This document shows positions 35,194 through 46,199 of a DNA stretch of 64,000 nucleotides, in pieces. How positions within the stretch are numbered: the stretch's first letter is position 1; the number at the start of each line of letters is the position of its first letter. The notes below the pieces were generated by a model that saw nothing but the letters and a program-made list of their open reading frames with translations, had not been told where the DNA came from and did no database searches. Both the position numbers and the translations under genes were made by a program. Origin of the DNA: Apiotrichum sp. Y4204 (Eukaryota > Basidiomycota > Tremellomycetes > Trichosporonales > Trichosporonaceae); assembly GCA_025531455.1 (NCBI GenBank), contig JAMYHL010000037.1, positions 124,001 to 188,000 on the forward strand, read 5' to 3'.

Positions 35194-35337
35194 CGTGGTT
35201 GGAGAGTGGGGACTACCGGGGTGGGCGTGAGAGAGGTGTGGCTGGGGCAGGTGATGGCGAGTGCAAGTGCACAGTGCACAGGGAAGTAGATGGTGGAGAA
35301 GTCATTGGGAGAACCTGACAGCGACCCCCACGACTAG

Positions 35338-35346
35338 TTTTATATA
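35338..35346 (-). promoter_or_regulatory. TATA box of four-Cys gene C
   Basis: TATATAAAA on the minus strand lies about 145 bp upstream of the start codon at 35193. Confidence 0.6.
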
Positions 35347-38152
35347 TGCAAGCGCATGTCGTAGACTTTCTGTGGATGAGGAATGCATACTGGCTGCAGG
35401 ATCGCGGGACGGCGGGGGGCGGTACGGACGGTCTCGTGTGACCATGCGACATGCGACAAGCCCGTAACGGATATCCCAGGCTCGGGGGGTGACTCCACAC
35501 ATCCGGGCTTCCCAGCGCCCAGCGGCCAGCGGCCTCGCTGTCAACACGCCACTGCACGGTGCTGGGCCCCGGCGCATCTGAGCTTGCGCCACCGCCCCGT
35601 CCTGTGACACCCACCCACCACCGACCATATCCCCACAGCAGACGTGGTCCAACGCTCGAGGTACGTTTTGTTGGGGCTCACAGAATAATGGCCCATAGCC
35701 CATAATCCCTGCTGACCCCTTTCCTAGTGGCCGCCTCCGCTTCTGCGCCTCGACCCCAACAGTTGGAAGATCACTCAGGCGACCGCAGCCCACCGCAGCC
35801 GCAGATCGTCGCCCGTCGCCCTTCTCGCCGTGATCCAGTGACATTCACACCGAGCTCCGAGCAGCGCAGCACCCTGCAGAGCAGCTGGAATGGACAGCGG
35901 GAAGAGAACCCACGCAAACGAGGGCCTGCGCCCTCGTATCCCAATCTCCGATGCTCCTCGGCCTCGGTGCTTGTTCCCTCAATCCTCCACCCTCCACTCC
36001 CCAACACACTGAGCAAGTGGGCGCTCCTGCCTCGTTTCGATCATGGAGGCGCTTGATCGCCGGATTATGCATCGTGTAGAGGTAACAACCACGGTCGACT
36101 GAGATGGTGGGATCGATTGGGACCGTGCCGGCCATTACGCAACTGTCCCAAACATTCACTACTACTGTGTAGTTGTTGCCACTCGGATGCACCAGGCACC
36201 GACCACAACATCTCTTGAAAGTACTTTTGGGAGCCAAAATTACCATCTGGCCTACTTTTCTGTGGGGCCCACTCCACCGCCATAATTAAGAGACACCGCG
36301 TCCGGTGCCTGCCCACGATCGCGGCCCGACATCCTTGCTTGGCGTGCTGGCAGAGCTGGTGCCAGCATGCCAGCGCATCGCTGTGATTGCCTTGCCGTGC
36401 TGGACAATACGAACCAGTGCCGTTCACACGATCGCCCGTTCATTATCGCGACTCTGAGAGCCGTTACCATGATCACACACGGCGGCGATGACCCTCTTGC
36501 GTGGCAATTGGCCTACGTGGCGTGGAAGTTCTACTCTCATGATGCGGTGTATACTGTAGATGATCGCAGCGCAGAGTGTGAGGTCACCGTCGCTCCGCTG
36601 CACTTGTTGTTTCCTACATCCCCACAAGTTTGGTGGGTGGTGAGAGAAGGTTGGTGGCGCAGGCAATCAAGCCTCCACTGTCAAGTGCACGACAGCATGA
36701 CAGCACCTTTGGAACCGAGGGCTATGACGGATAGACACCGAGACCACCCTAGATCGTCCCCACTGCTTCTTTGATGTCGCGTGCGCCGGCTGCTCAACAC
36801 GGACCCCGATCGCACCCCATCGCAACTGCGCGAGTGCCGACTCGGCACGGATGGAAACTAGAACCAATACCATAGGCTTGGGGGGTTCTCAAGATCCAAC
36901 CGTGTGTCTCTTTTCTGAACTGACCCCGATCTGCATTCATAAGCGAGACTTCGGCGGCATACTTCACAAATAGACCACCCCACACCTTTCGATGTCTTGC
37001 TGTCTTGATGACATATTGCAAGGAACCATACCCCTCTTGCCGGACGACTGTGAATTGGTGAGACGAATGTCGCACCTGACATGGCTCTCGCGACCTTGTC
37101 AATTACTCGTGTGACCTGGTTGAAGTCTTGTTTGGCTCCTCTGAGCCAATGCGCATGCTTCCAGCGCAATGCACGTCCGTTATGCACACCCAACCGGCCA
37201 TTACATGAACTACTTGTGGTCGCCTGACCTCGCATCGACGTGTCCTGTTCATCGCAAGGACCCAGGGATGTGGAACCACGCTCAATTAGGGAACGAGGGA
37301 AGGAAGCGAGCGCGTAAGGAATGCGTGCCTGTTGTTTATTATACTCTGCCCGCTGGGTTTCGGTCAGTTGATCTCCCCCACAGTCGGAGACCCCACTGAG
37401 CGTCGAGGCTCGACCCTTGAGACCTCGCACTCCTTCTCTCGTCCAGTTACTTACCTATACCCGAACCCCACAGCCTGACGCGACGCGTCACCGGCCCGAA
37501 CCGAGTTCCGAGCCACGCAACGCGCCACCGTTATCCCTGTTGCCCCACCGAACTGACATGCCTTACACAGACTGTTCTTTCGCTTCTGGTCCTTCTGGCA
37601 AATTACTTCTGACAGGTGACGACTGACTGCGTGTCAGAGTCGTTACAAGCGGGTTTCGTCACTCGGGTTTGAATCGAGAGCCTCGGTTGCGAGAGAACGA
37701 GGCAGAGGAGTGCAGTGTTGACATCAAGCTCGCGTGCAGTTTTCCCAGCGGGACGCTTGGTAGTATGGCGCGTTCACTGACGCCTGACGACCGACAGGAA
37801 CCCTTGATGGCCTGCCGACAGTGCATGGCAGACTCACAACAGGGTTTCTGAGAATGTTGAATTCTCCGATTTTGCCCTCGTCAAGCCCGACCGGATGGAA
37901 CACTTCGGGAATGTGCGAGATCGGTGCCAGACTTGCAATACAACCCCACAGATTTGGAGATTTGGAGAAGGGCTTCACGCAGGTTGAGACTTCTCTTAGG
38001 CTTGCGAACCTTCAATTGCAAGCCATAGTCTTCTTATGCTTGCATGACAATGGTGAATGTACAACCTGCAGTTCACGTGCCAATTCGCTTCTCGGGCTTT
38101 CGCGTGCTTCTCGTCAGCCTCGTCTTGTAAGAGTCCCTTTGTGTCGACTAGG
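35347..38152. other. Intergenic region without supported genes
   Basis: About 2.8 kb. A splice-like segment lies at 35661-35728 (GTACGT donor, CTGACC, TTTCCTAG) followed by an open 35727-36056, but no upstream coding exon can be joined with confidence. Other ORFs, such as 36367-36774 and 36858-37430 (minus), show no recognisable features. Confidence 0.4.
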
Positions 38153-39388
38153 TCAAAGGGTAGGAACCTCAGCCTGCGGTGTGATCCGTGCGCCGTGGCG
38201 GCGCGACCCCGGGATATTATCAAAGTCGACGAGCGCCGAGTGCGCGGTAATGCGGTCTGCCGTCAGTACTACCCCTATCAACCGACTCACTGTCCCAGAG
38301 TACGACAGTGCGGGGGCGCCAGCGCACGCGCACCTGGATATCGGCACTACGCTCTATCGTATCGTATAGGAACCCGAGGACTGACGCACTCTCCTCAGTC
38401 TTCAAGCCGAGGATGTGCCGCGAGAAAACACGGTTGACGAACAGCGCCTTGTCGCCGGTCACGGGGTGGCGGCGTACGAGCGGGTGGTCGTTGCTCACGG
38501 GCGCGCGGCGAACGTGTGCGTACGCGGCCGAGTTGCCGTGCTTCTCCCCCCTCTCGCGAGAGTATGCCGCCTGCTCGGCCCCCGAATGCTGTACTCGCAG
38601 CGTCTCCAGATACGCGCGGAAAGAAGGCGAGAGGCGCTTGTACGCGCCGCGCTGGTCGACAAATGCCGTGTCCCCGCCGCTCACGGGGGAGTCGTACAGG
38701 AACAACGCGGTCAGTCCCGGCGGCTGCTTTTCGTATGTCACCTGCCGTCAGCAATGTCTGTGTGTCGTACATACGTCCGAGTGCCAGCCGATAGAGGATA
38801 CGCGGTTTGCGAGGTAGTAGTCGTTGTTCGCCTCGTTTCCCCACTCGCGGCTAATGTCAGCTTTGGTGAGATGTTCACTCACTAGACGAGATGGAGCTCG
38901 GGAAAGCCCTTGGGCTGTCCAGACGTCGGATGGATGTGGTTACGGCCGAAGAATGATCCCCAGTTGCGCACCTGCCACTCGGGATCCTGGTCCACAAAGT
39001 CCTGGTCACGGAACGCGACCACACCGCGCTGCGCGACGTACAGCGCGAGCTGCTGGCGCCCCCTGTCGTCGAGGGTGTGCAGCTGGATGCCGCTGACCTC
39101 TGATCCAAACTCGGGGGTCAGGTCTTCCACTTCCGCCCCGTCAAGAAACGCGCGGGGCGTATCGTGCTCCAGTGCCGCCAAGCCAGGGTCGACGTGCTCG
39201 AAAGGAAGTAGCTTTTCGTAGGTAACCTCCCGGTCGAGTGAGGGCAAGAGGTGCGCGTATGGATACTCTGATGCCGGGCGGCCCGTCTCGCTGAACCACT
39301 TTAGCGTCTTCTTATCGGAGTATTTGGGCGCCAGCTTGAGGTCGGCGAGGGACGCCGCCACGTCGGAGGCAAGAGCGATTGGCGACAT
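38153..39388 (-). CDS. TauD/TfdA-family Fe(II)/2-oxoglutarate dioxygenase, 378 aa
   Basis: Four exons on the minus strand: 39388-38883, 38850-38775, 38741-38291 and 38256-38153. The three introns are 32, 33 and 34 nt, each with GTGAGT or GTATGT donor and a CTGAC branch. The iron-binding set is complete: H192 and D194 in GWHSDV, and H350 in WDNRITAHSA, with the 2-oxoglutarate-binding arginine in the RRHGARIT segment. Fungal members of this size act on sulfonates, alkyl sulfates or other small substrates; the substrate here cannot be told. The start at 39388 is chosen because a TATA box (39455-39462) lies between it and the upstream in-frame ATGs at 39472. Confidence 0.92.
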
Positions 39389-40149
39389 GATAGTGCGTTG
39401 GGTTGGGAGGCCCGGCTGGTGCTGCTGTTGAAGGGAGTTTGCTAGCCTTGCCCGTTTATATAGATCCATCATCAGACTTCGTCAGAGTTGGTCCTGTGCA
39501 CTACTCTTGCGTCCTCCGCCGGTGTACGTTGGTATGCATCGGCCTTGCACGGGTATCCCCATGGATGGACCCAGTACCCAGCTGTTCATCTATGTGGCTG
39601 TTACCAACTGTTTGTCGCGGCATCGCCATCACCGCAATGGGTGGCGTGATGCCAGTCAGCAATGGTCCCACTCCGTGTCATCGTGTGGCGGAGAAGTCCG
39701 TCAGTACAGTACACCATGCCACCTAGTGTAGAAATAACAGAGAAGGCAAGCCGAGGGGAAGAAGATAGACAGAAATAGTCAGTGATCTTACGCAGTGTGA
39801 CTCATGCAGCGATACAGAAGGAGCTCGTCATTCTGCGTATAGCGCGCATCTCGGCGATATTACAATCAGAAGTCACTATGGCGACATTAGTGGTTGCTTG
39901 TCGGAGGTAGCCGACTTTGCCGATGTTTCAGAAGGGCTTCATCATTTTGGTCACCCGTTCATCCACTTGTTTGTTGGTGTCTGCACCATGCTGTGTGTGA
40001 TGCGCTTGCGCGTACGCTGACATGTGGTTTCATGTGATCTCAGATGATACTATCGTTTCACACTTCGCTGCGATTGCCTATAATCAGGCAGATGGGCCAC
40101 CTTTCGGACCCGAGTCGCAGGTTGATGTCGTCTCCCTCCCTGGTGTCGC
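39389..40149. other. Intergenic region upstream of the dioxygenase gene
   Basis: Contains the dioxygenase promoter with a TATATAAA box on the minus strand at 39455-39462, and the 3' end of the F-box gene at 40150. No other gene is supported. Confidence 0.5.
39455..39462 (-). promoter_or_regulatory. TATA box of the TauD-family gene
   Basis: TATATAAA on the minus strand lies about 70 bp upstream of the chosen start codon at 39388. It decides against the longer ORF start at 39472. Confidence 0.65.
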
Positions 40150-42315
40150 CTATTCCTGACCAAAGGTCCACGTCTTGATGCACATCCCGAAACCCTCGAG
40201 CGCCGCTGAAATCAGCTTATATCCCTCCGGCAACCCACCATTGGTAGGGAACGTAACACTGTGGGTATTGAAGCCGCCCACGGCATCCATTTCTCCGGTG
40301 GCCCAGTAGGTCAAGTAGACGCTGCGCGCGTCTGCCTGTATGCAACTGCTCTGTTTCATCGCCTGCGGATGGTTGTCCAGCAGGACGTGTGCGCGGAGTG
40401 TTGGCGGGGTGTCAGGCTTCGAGGAAGTTGGCTCGGGGATATCAGGAAGAGCATTGCCGTCGATGACTATCACGTTGAACGACTGACGTTAGATGAGAAG
40501 TCTCAAGGTAACACTCACTGTGCAGATCACAATGTGGTGCCGATAGGTCGTGAGCTGCGAGGCCACCGTGCCAAGCGCGATTATGATTGTGTTGTCGGCC
40601 ACAAACTGCGCACGTTCGGCTTCGGGCATCTTGAGGGCTTGGTTGAAGACAGCAGCGTAGTGGCGGACAACGAAGACCGCACCCGAGCGTGCTGTGCACA
40701 CCAGGTCAGTAGGCGTGTAGTGCACCGCTGAAAAGCCATATTCAATCTCCACAGCCTCATCTACCCCGATGCGGTCTGGATTCATGGCAATGCCACGAAG
40801 TATCGCCTCAGTGAACCCATCCTCTCCGCGGTAAGCACCAGTGACAGTCGCACGGCCGATAGGCGCAGGGACACCGTCCGCTGTCGCGCCTGGCGTCGCC
40901 CGGATCCGCTCTTGGTCGGGGATGGCCTTGAAGTCTTCGGAAAGGGCAAGAGAAAACGCCAGTGCGGCGGCGTCCTGGGCTGGAGCATTGCTTGGGGGGA
41001 AGGAAACAATATGTTTGCTCTCCCTGCGCGAGTAAACGTGCACCTGCGTCTCCATGCAGATGAACACAAACTTGTCATCGAGCTCAATGTACTGTGGTTA
41101 GCCAATGGTCTCTATAATGACAACACACCCGTGGTCTTCCCTTGTCTGCATCGCCGCGGGGGATGACTTCGAGCGGCCGATTCTCCTCCAACGGCCAGAT
41201 GTAAAACTCGTCAGACGCAGCGGAACCAAAGACAGCTCGTGGGTTGTCAGTGTCGGCGCCATCGACGTGGAGGCGGAGAGCATGGCATGATTTTGGCGGC
41301 TGAAGAGTGCGGAAATGCTCCATATGGCCACGGGGGAGAGGACCATTGCGGACACCCGGCTGGTATTCATCTGGATGTGTATACGAGCCGGCGCTCCAGG
41401 CAATAGAAGATTCGCCAACATATGGGAGATCCGATCGGGAACGCGCCTCGGCTGTGCGCCAAACCTCGAAGGCCGTGTTTTCTGATAGTCAGGAGTGAAC
41501 GTGATTTCAAGAACACACCGTTGTCAGAATCAAAATGTACACCAATGACCGGATGAACGTGTCCCGGAGTGTTAAAGACCGCAAAGCCCCGTTCTGCTTC
41601 GACGTGCGCATAGCTCTCTAGACCGTGAATTTCGAAGAGCGGTTCGGACGTGTTTCGGTCCAGCACAGTAAAGCCTCTTGTCCTCGATGTGCACATAATC
41701 ACATCCTGCTCCATATGTGACTTTATACGCCACACGACGTTGTTTGGGGTAGTGATCCATCGAAGTCGGCAACGCGAAGTAGCCCATGCTGCCTGCAGGT
41801 CTTTGTGAGTCCTGCCTAGAGGACAGTCAGTGACGCTGTGTGACGATCGACGACTTTGTCCACCTACAAACATAGCGCCAGTTGACGCGAGCTTGGTGCA
41901 TTCCGGGCGACTGAAGTGGGGTCATTAAGGGGGTATCAGTTGTTTCCACCCAGTCCCGAAGGGGTTGTGGAGTAAGAAGCATATCCACATTGTCGGCAAT
42001 AACTCGACGATCGTGTTCGTGCACGCTCCACTGTCCGGTTTGGGCGAGGTGATCGCCAGCTTTGATGTCACTTGGTTCAACGCCTTCCTGGAGGCAGAGT
42101 CTGCGCCAAAGACCGCCTGAGAATGCTTGTGCACAGTCATTCCAAGAACGACATACTCGTTCCGCTATCAGCAGGTCGTGGGCTGAGAGACAGAATAGGA
42201 CTTCCACAAAAATGTCCGGACCCAGCCGTGCTAAAGGATCTGTGGTTGAAGGTGATTCACAAGTCTCAGCCGGAGATGCTGAAGCAAGTCGAATGGGTGC
42301 GGGCGACAAAGACAT
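40150..42315 (-). CDS. F-box protein, 667 aa (paralog of 61167-62895)
   Basis: Five exons on the minus strand: 42315-41868, 41815-41519, 41481-41129, 41091-40519 and 40482-40150; introns are 52, 37, 37, 36 nt. An F-box lies at about residues 28-75 (LARLGPDIFVEVLFCLSAHDLLIAERVCRSWND, written here only as its position cue LGPDIFVEVLF). The rest resembles strands of a propeller or similar beta-rich receptor domain. The gene at 61167 shares LWRxxCL, the motif after it (SDI/TDL-x-A-x-D), the first intron site and phase, and the block (I)ELDDKFVF/IEFDDEHVF. It is probably an SCF substrate receptor with unknown target. The later exon joins were guided by the paralog. Confidence 0.78.
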
Positions 42316-44643
42316 TGTGATGCACAGTTAGGCTGGTGCCTCGACTATCGATCCGTGATGAACCCGACCTGGGCCGAGATGAGGCGAGGCAAGAAACGTT
42401 TCAACTAAACCACGGTTGGCAGCCCACGGGCACCTGTAGACGTTTTTCGAGGTAACGCGAGAAGAAGACTGGACTGAAGGCGAAAGATTGCGAATGACGC
42501 CGGGCTGTAGTGAATGTGGACAGAAATGATGATAGTGGTACTGAGCTCGCCACCATCTGGTATGTGGTGCTTTGTTTTGGCACTCCACTACTGGCCACTG
42601 AATCGTACCCATGTCATCATAGGAAGTGGATGTGGAGACTCCACATCTTATCAAGGAAAATTGCGTGTACATTAAGGCATTATAATGTCATTATAATGTT
42701 CAAAGCACAAGTCAACAGGGTTCAATGTGTGAGGAATAACATTCCTATATTCCTATTTAATGGCCGTAATGGGACGGGGGATCGTGGGAATTAAGGAAGC
42801 GATCGTGAGAGGTTAACCACCCTTTTGGTCTCTGGCAACTCTGGGGCCCAGGCGCTTCTACAGCAAGGAAAGAAGGACCCCCCCCTTGGCCAAGCCGCGA
42901 TCCCGGTTCCAGGCACGCGCTTTTGGGGGAGAGCGGGGGACCAGACAGCGTCGCTCTGCTCCTGAACCACTGCAGATCACCTCCAGTAGTGGCAGGGGAA
43001 ATCCAGAGGATCGGCGCGGATCCGACTCGCGCCATCGCGGGTGCGCTATCGTGATTGTCGAGTTGTTAACAGCATGCAAGACATCCGCATCCGTGCACCC
43101 ACAGCCCACCACCCGTCCACCGCCATCCACACCCCGGCAAGCCTCCAGAGCCGAAGCGGTTCTTTTCCCCATACCCCGCTATTTAGCGCCTGTTCTGGCC
43201 GTTCTGGCCCCCCGGCCGCCGCATTCCTCACGCCGGATGTGTATCACTGCCGGGTGGTGACCACGCTGCCATTCAGCATTCAGTGCCCCAGTGGGTGCGT
43301 CCGCGTCAATGCATTTCCTCTGTCATGCTGCCAGCTGCCAGCTGCGAGTAGTGATCGTAGTGAGGCGATAGCGGCAGGTGTAGTGTTTACTGCTAGTGAC
43401 CTGTATGGTGGCCATATGGTGGGTGGCGGATAACGCGCGTGTAACACAATCGCCCCTGGGCTATCCTGCCTGCCGCAACTGTGTGCAACTGCCGCACTGC
43501 CGCACTGTCGCACTGCGCACGCGCTTGTGTTCCAGCAGGCGCCTCCCATCTGCGCCTCTGCGCCTCCGCGCCCCGAGGCAGCCCAGTGCCCAGATTGCCC
43601 AGACCCAGGCAGATGGCCTGGATGCGTGCAGCCGTGCAACGGTATGCGATAAACCCCACTTTTTCTCTCTGCGCTCTATGGGACTAGGGACGACTATGGT
43701 GCAGTCGCTATCTCTGATCTGCCGTGATTTTTTCCCACAACACCTATCCGCGGCACAGACAGACAGACAGACACACACACTCTCTTTCGCCGGTCACTCC
43801 GTACAGTGCGTACACTTCATACACTCCTCTCCCTTGTGCCTCTCTACTCCCATCAACTCATTATCCGGTCTCACGACTCTGTACCCTTCCTCCCTGCTCC
43901 CCAGTTCCGTCCCGTCCCCCGCACACTTCACAGCACTACTGCATACTACTGTGGAGAAGATATAAAGTTGCCTCCTTTCGGTCTATCAGGCATAACCACA
44001 TCACAAAGTGTCGCCCTCTCCCGCCATCAGATCCCGGTCCCTCAGACAAGCTGCCTCTTTGTCTCACTCACGCCAGATCCCAGCTGGCGAGAGAGAGCGC
44101 AAGAGAGTTGCGCTGCTGAGAGTGGTGACTCAACGTCTGGAACATTTGCGTACAACCAAGGCCCATACCGCCCGAAACACGTCCTTTTGACAGCGCGCGC
44201 AGCCATTCAGCTCCTCCCGCGGCTCCCCCACACTCCCCCCACCTCCATCTTGCGGGGCCTGTCGCCTCTCGCTTTCTCTTCTTCGCTTCTCTCTCTCTCA
44301 CTCTATCCTTATCCAGACTCAGTGCGACATATATTAATCACCAGTCCCCGCCCTCTCTCCCTGTTCGCGTTTTGCATCGACTGTCGTTCGTCACGAGTCA
44401 CACAACCTCTTGGATCCCTCGACTTCCAGCTCAGTTTTATACCATAATGCTCTGCACCCACAGGCCCTAAGAAGCCAGCCCATCCCTAGTGACAACAACG
44501 ACACCGTGTAACACGATCATAGACGACGTCCACAGACGTCGCCTCTCGCGCACTTGACAGTACCCCACCGCGACAACCCACGGTCAGACCTAATCTCCCT
44601 CACCACAACAACCCACGTCACCCCTTCTCGTTATCTATCCACA
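42316..44643. other. Divergent intergenic region with pyrimidine-rich leader
   Basis: About 2.3 kb lies between two divergent genes. No coding sequence is supported. A direct repeat TCATTATAATG occurs near 42690. From about 43720 the plus strand is CT-rich up to 44643, with many short ORFs, like the long leaders before 1601 and 12053. Confidence 0.45.
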
Positions 44644-46199
44644 ATGCCTTCAGCCAAGCCCAAGTTTGAGATCGACCTCAAACACCTCCAGAACAACCCT
44701 TTGGCCCATCCTCAGACCTCAGTCTCTCTTGTTGCTGGGCCAGCAACGCCCCGCCCAGCGGTGCCGCCTTCGTCGGTATCCTCGGCAAGTTCATTGCTCT
44801 CCCTTTCCCAGGACATTACTGCCCTCATTTCTCTATCAATCGAAGCGACGTCCTCCCTGGTGAACGACTATGTCCGTGCGGCGCTAGGAACTGTCGGTGC
44901 CGGACAGCTCGTTCGTCACGATTCGGCCCGCTCTAGTGGAAACGATAGTGGTGCGGGTCTTGCTGTTGTAGTAGTTGGTGCTGCCGATAGTAAGTGATCG
45001 ACTGCATGTTTCCTTCTGAATTGCCGCTGACACCATCAGCTACTGGCCAGTCACTCACACTTCGACTCGCAAAGTCGGGGTACACTGTATTCCCCTTCAT
45101 CCCTGCTTCGCCACAGTCGAGTTACATTAATGGTGCCGCACCGACCGCGACGCCTCTCTCATCCCTACTCCTTGCGTGGTCACACGTCCAGCGGCGACTG
45201 AAAGCCCGTGATCCTAAACACTCGGGCGCCGTTATCCCCGTTGTCATTGATGATGCGGGAGAAGCTCTGTTCTCGGCCCATGCGTACACAACCGCGCCGC
45301 TCTCACCTCCAAAACGAGGCGGCCGGTTCTCGGACGCAGCTGACACGGTGCGGGCATACTGCCGTGAGAACAAGCTCGTCCTTGTGTCCATCGTATCTGC
45401 TGCGCCCGCCACTATCCGCACTCCTATCCGCTCCCCGGACCTGCCCAGCACGCTTCTTTCTCCTGGCCTCGAGGATGCCGACATCCCGGGCGTCTCCACC
45501 TCGTCCCTGACACGCACCGATGAAGAAGCACTTATCGCTCTCTATCGTACATACATTTTGGATCCTTTGAGCGTCGTCCGAGCCCTCGGGGATATGCTCG
45601 CCAATCCCCCCAGCGGCAATGGTTCGACCAAGGGGCGTGTGCTGTTTGTCGAAACAAACGGTACAATCGATGACCTGGATCCAACCATGGAGTCTCACTG
45701 TGGTGCGGCGCAAATGATCACTGCCGCCCGGACAGAGGCCGCGCGAGTACTGCGCCAGGAGCTGAGCAATGCTGGCATCGGAGTCTGCGAGATCGTTGTC
45801 GGTGAGTGACCAGCTGCGGGGATATCAACAGATGCTAATCACCCAGGACGTATGGCCCCTCGTATTTCGTCCCCAGTTCACCTTCGGTCGTCGAGCGGCG
45901 ACAGTGACACTGATAAGCCTTTTGCTGCGTACCAAAGCGACAACACCGTCGTGGTTCATGACGCGGAAGGTATCCTGGCCTCGCGTATACGTCTCCTTGC
46001 GCGCATCTTTGCCGTCGACGATGCTCTGGTGTATTCGTGCGTTCGTCGAGCTATCGAGGAGCGGTATCCGCGCGCCCGTCACCACGCTGGTCTTGCACCC
46101 CTCATAGCATCGGTTGCCAACGCTGCGCCGGGCGCCGGTATCGTGCGCTTCCTTGGCCGCTGGGTTCTGGGCCGTCTTTTTGCGCCTCGCCGCCAGTAA
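44644..46199 (+). CDS. SDR-like (DUF1776-type) protein, 486 aa
   Basis: Three exons: 44644-44989, 45040-45801 and 45847-46199, with 50- and 45-nt introns, both in phase 1. The region around residues 104-130 (LAVVVVGAAD, then TTGQSLTLRLAKSGYTVFPF) looks like the first strand, glycine loop and helix of a Rossmann fold, but the loop is not a canonical GxxxGxG. Later segments (KGRVLFVETNG, AARTEAARVLRQEL) match the short-chain dehydrogenase layout with a YxxxK-like site replaced or missing. Fungal DUF1776 proteins have this form and are mostly uncharacterised. No substrate can be named. A long CT-rich leader precedes the start at 44644. Confidence 0.68.

Noticed and set aside
39386..39472. Upstream start of the TauD-family protein at 39472
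   Set aside because: A TATA box lies between this ATG and the next in-frame ATG at 39388, so the upstream ATG should be outside the transcript.
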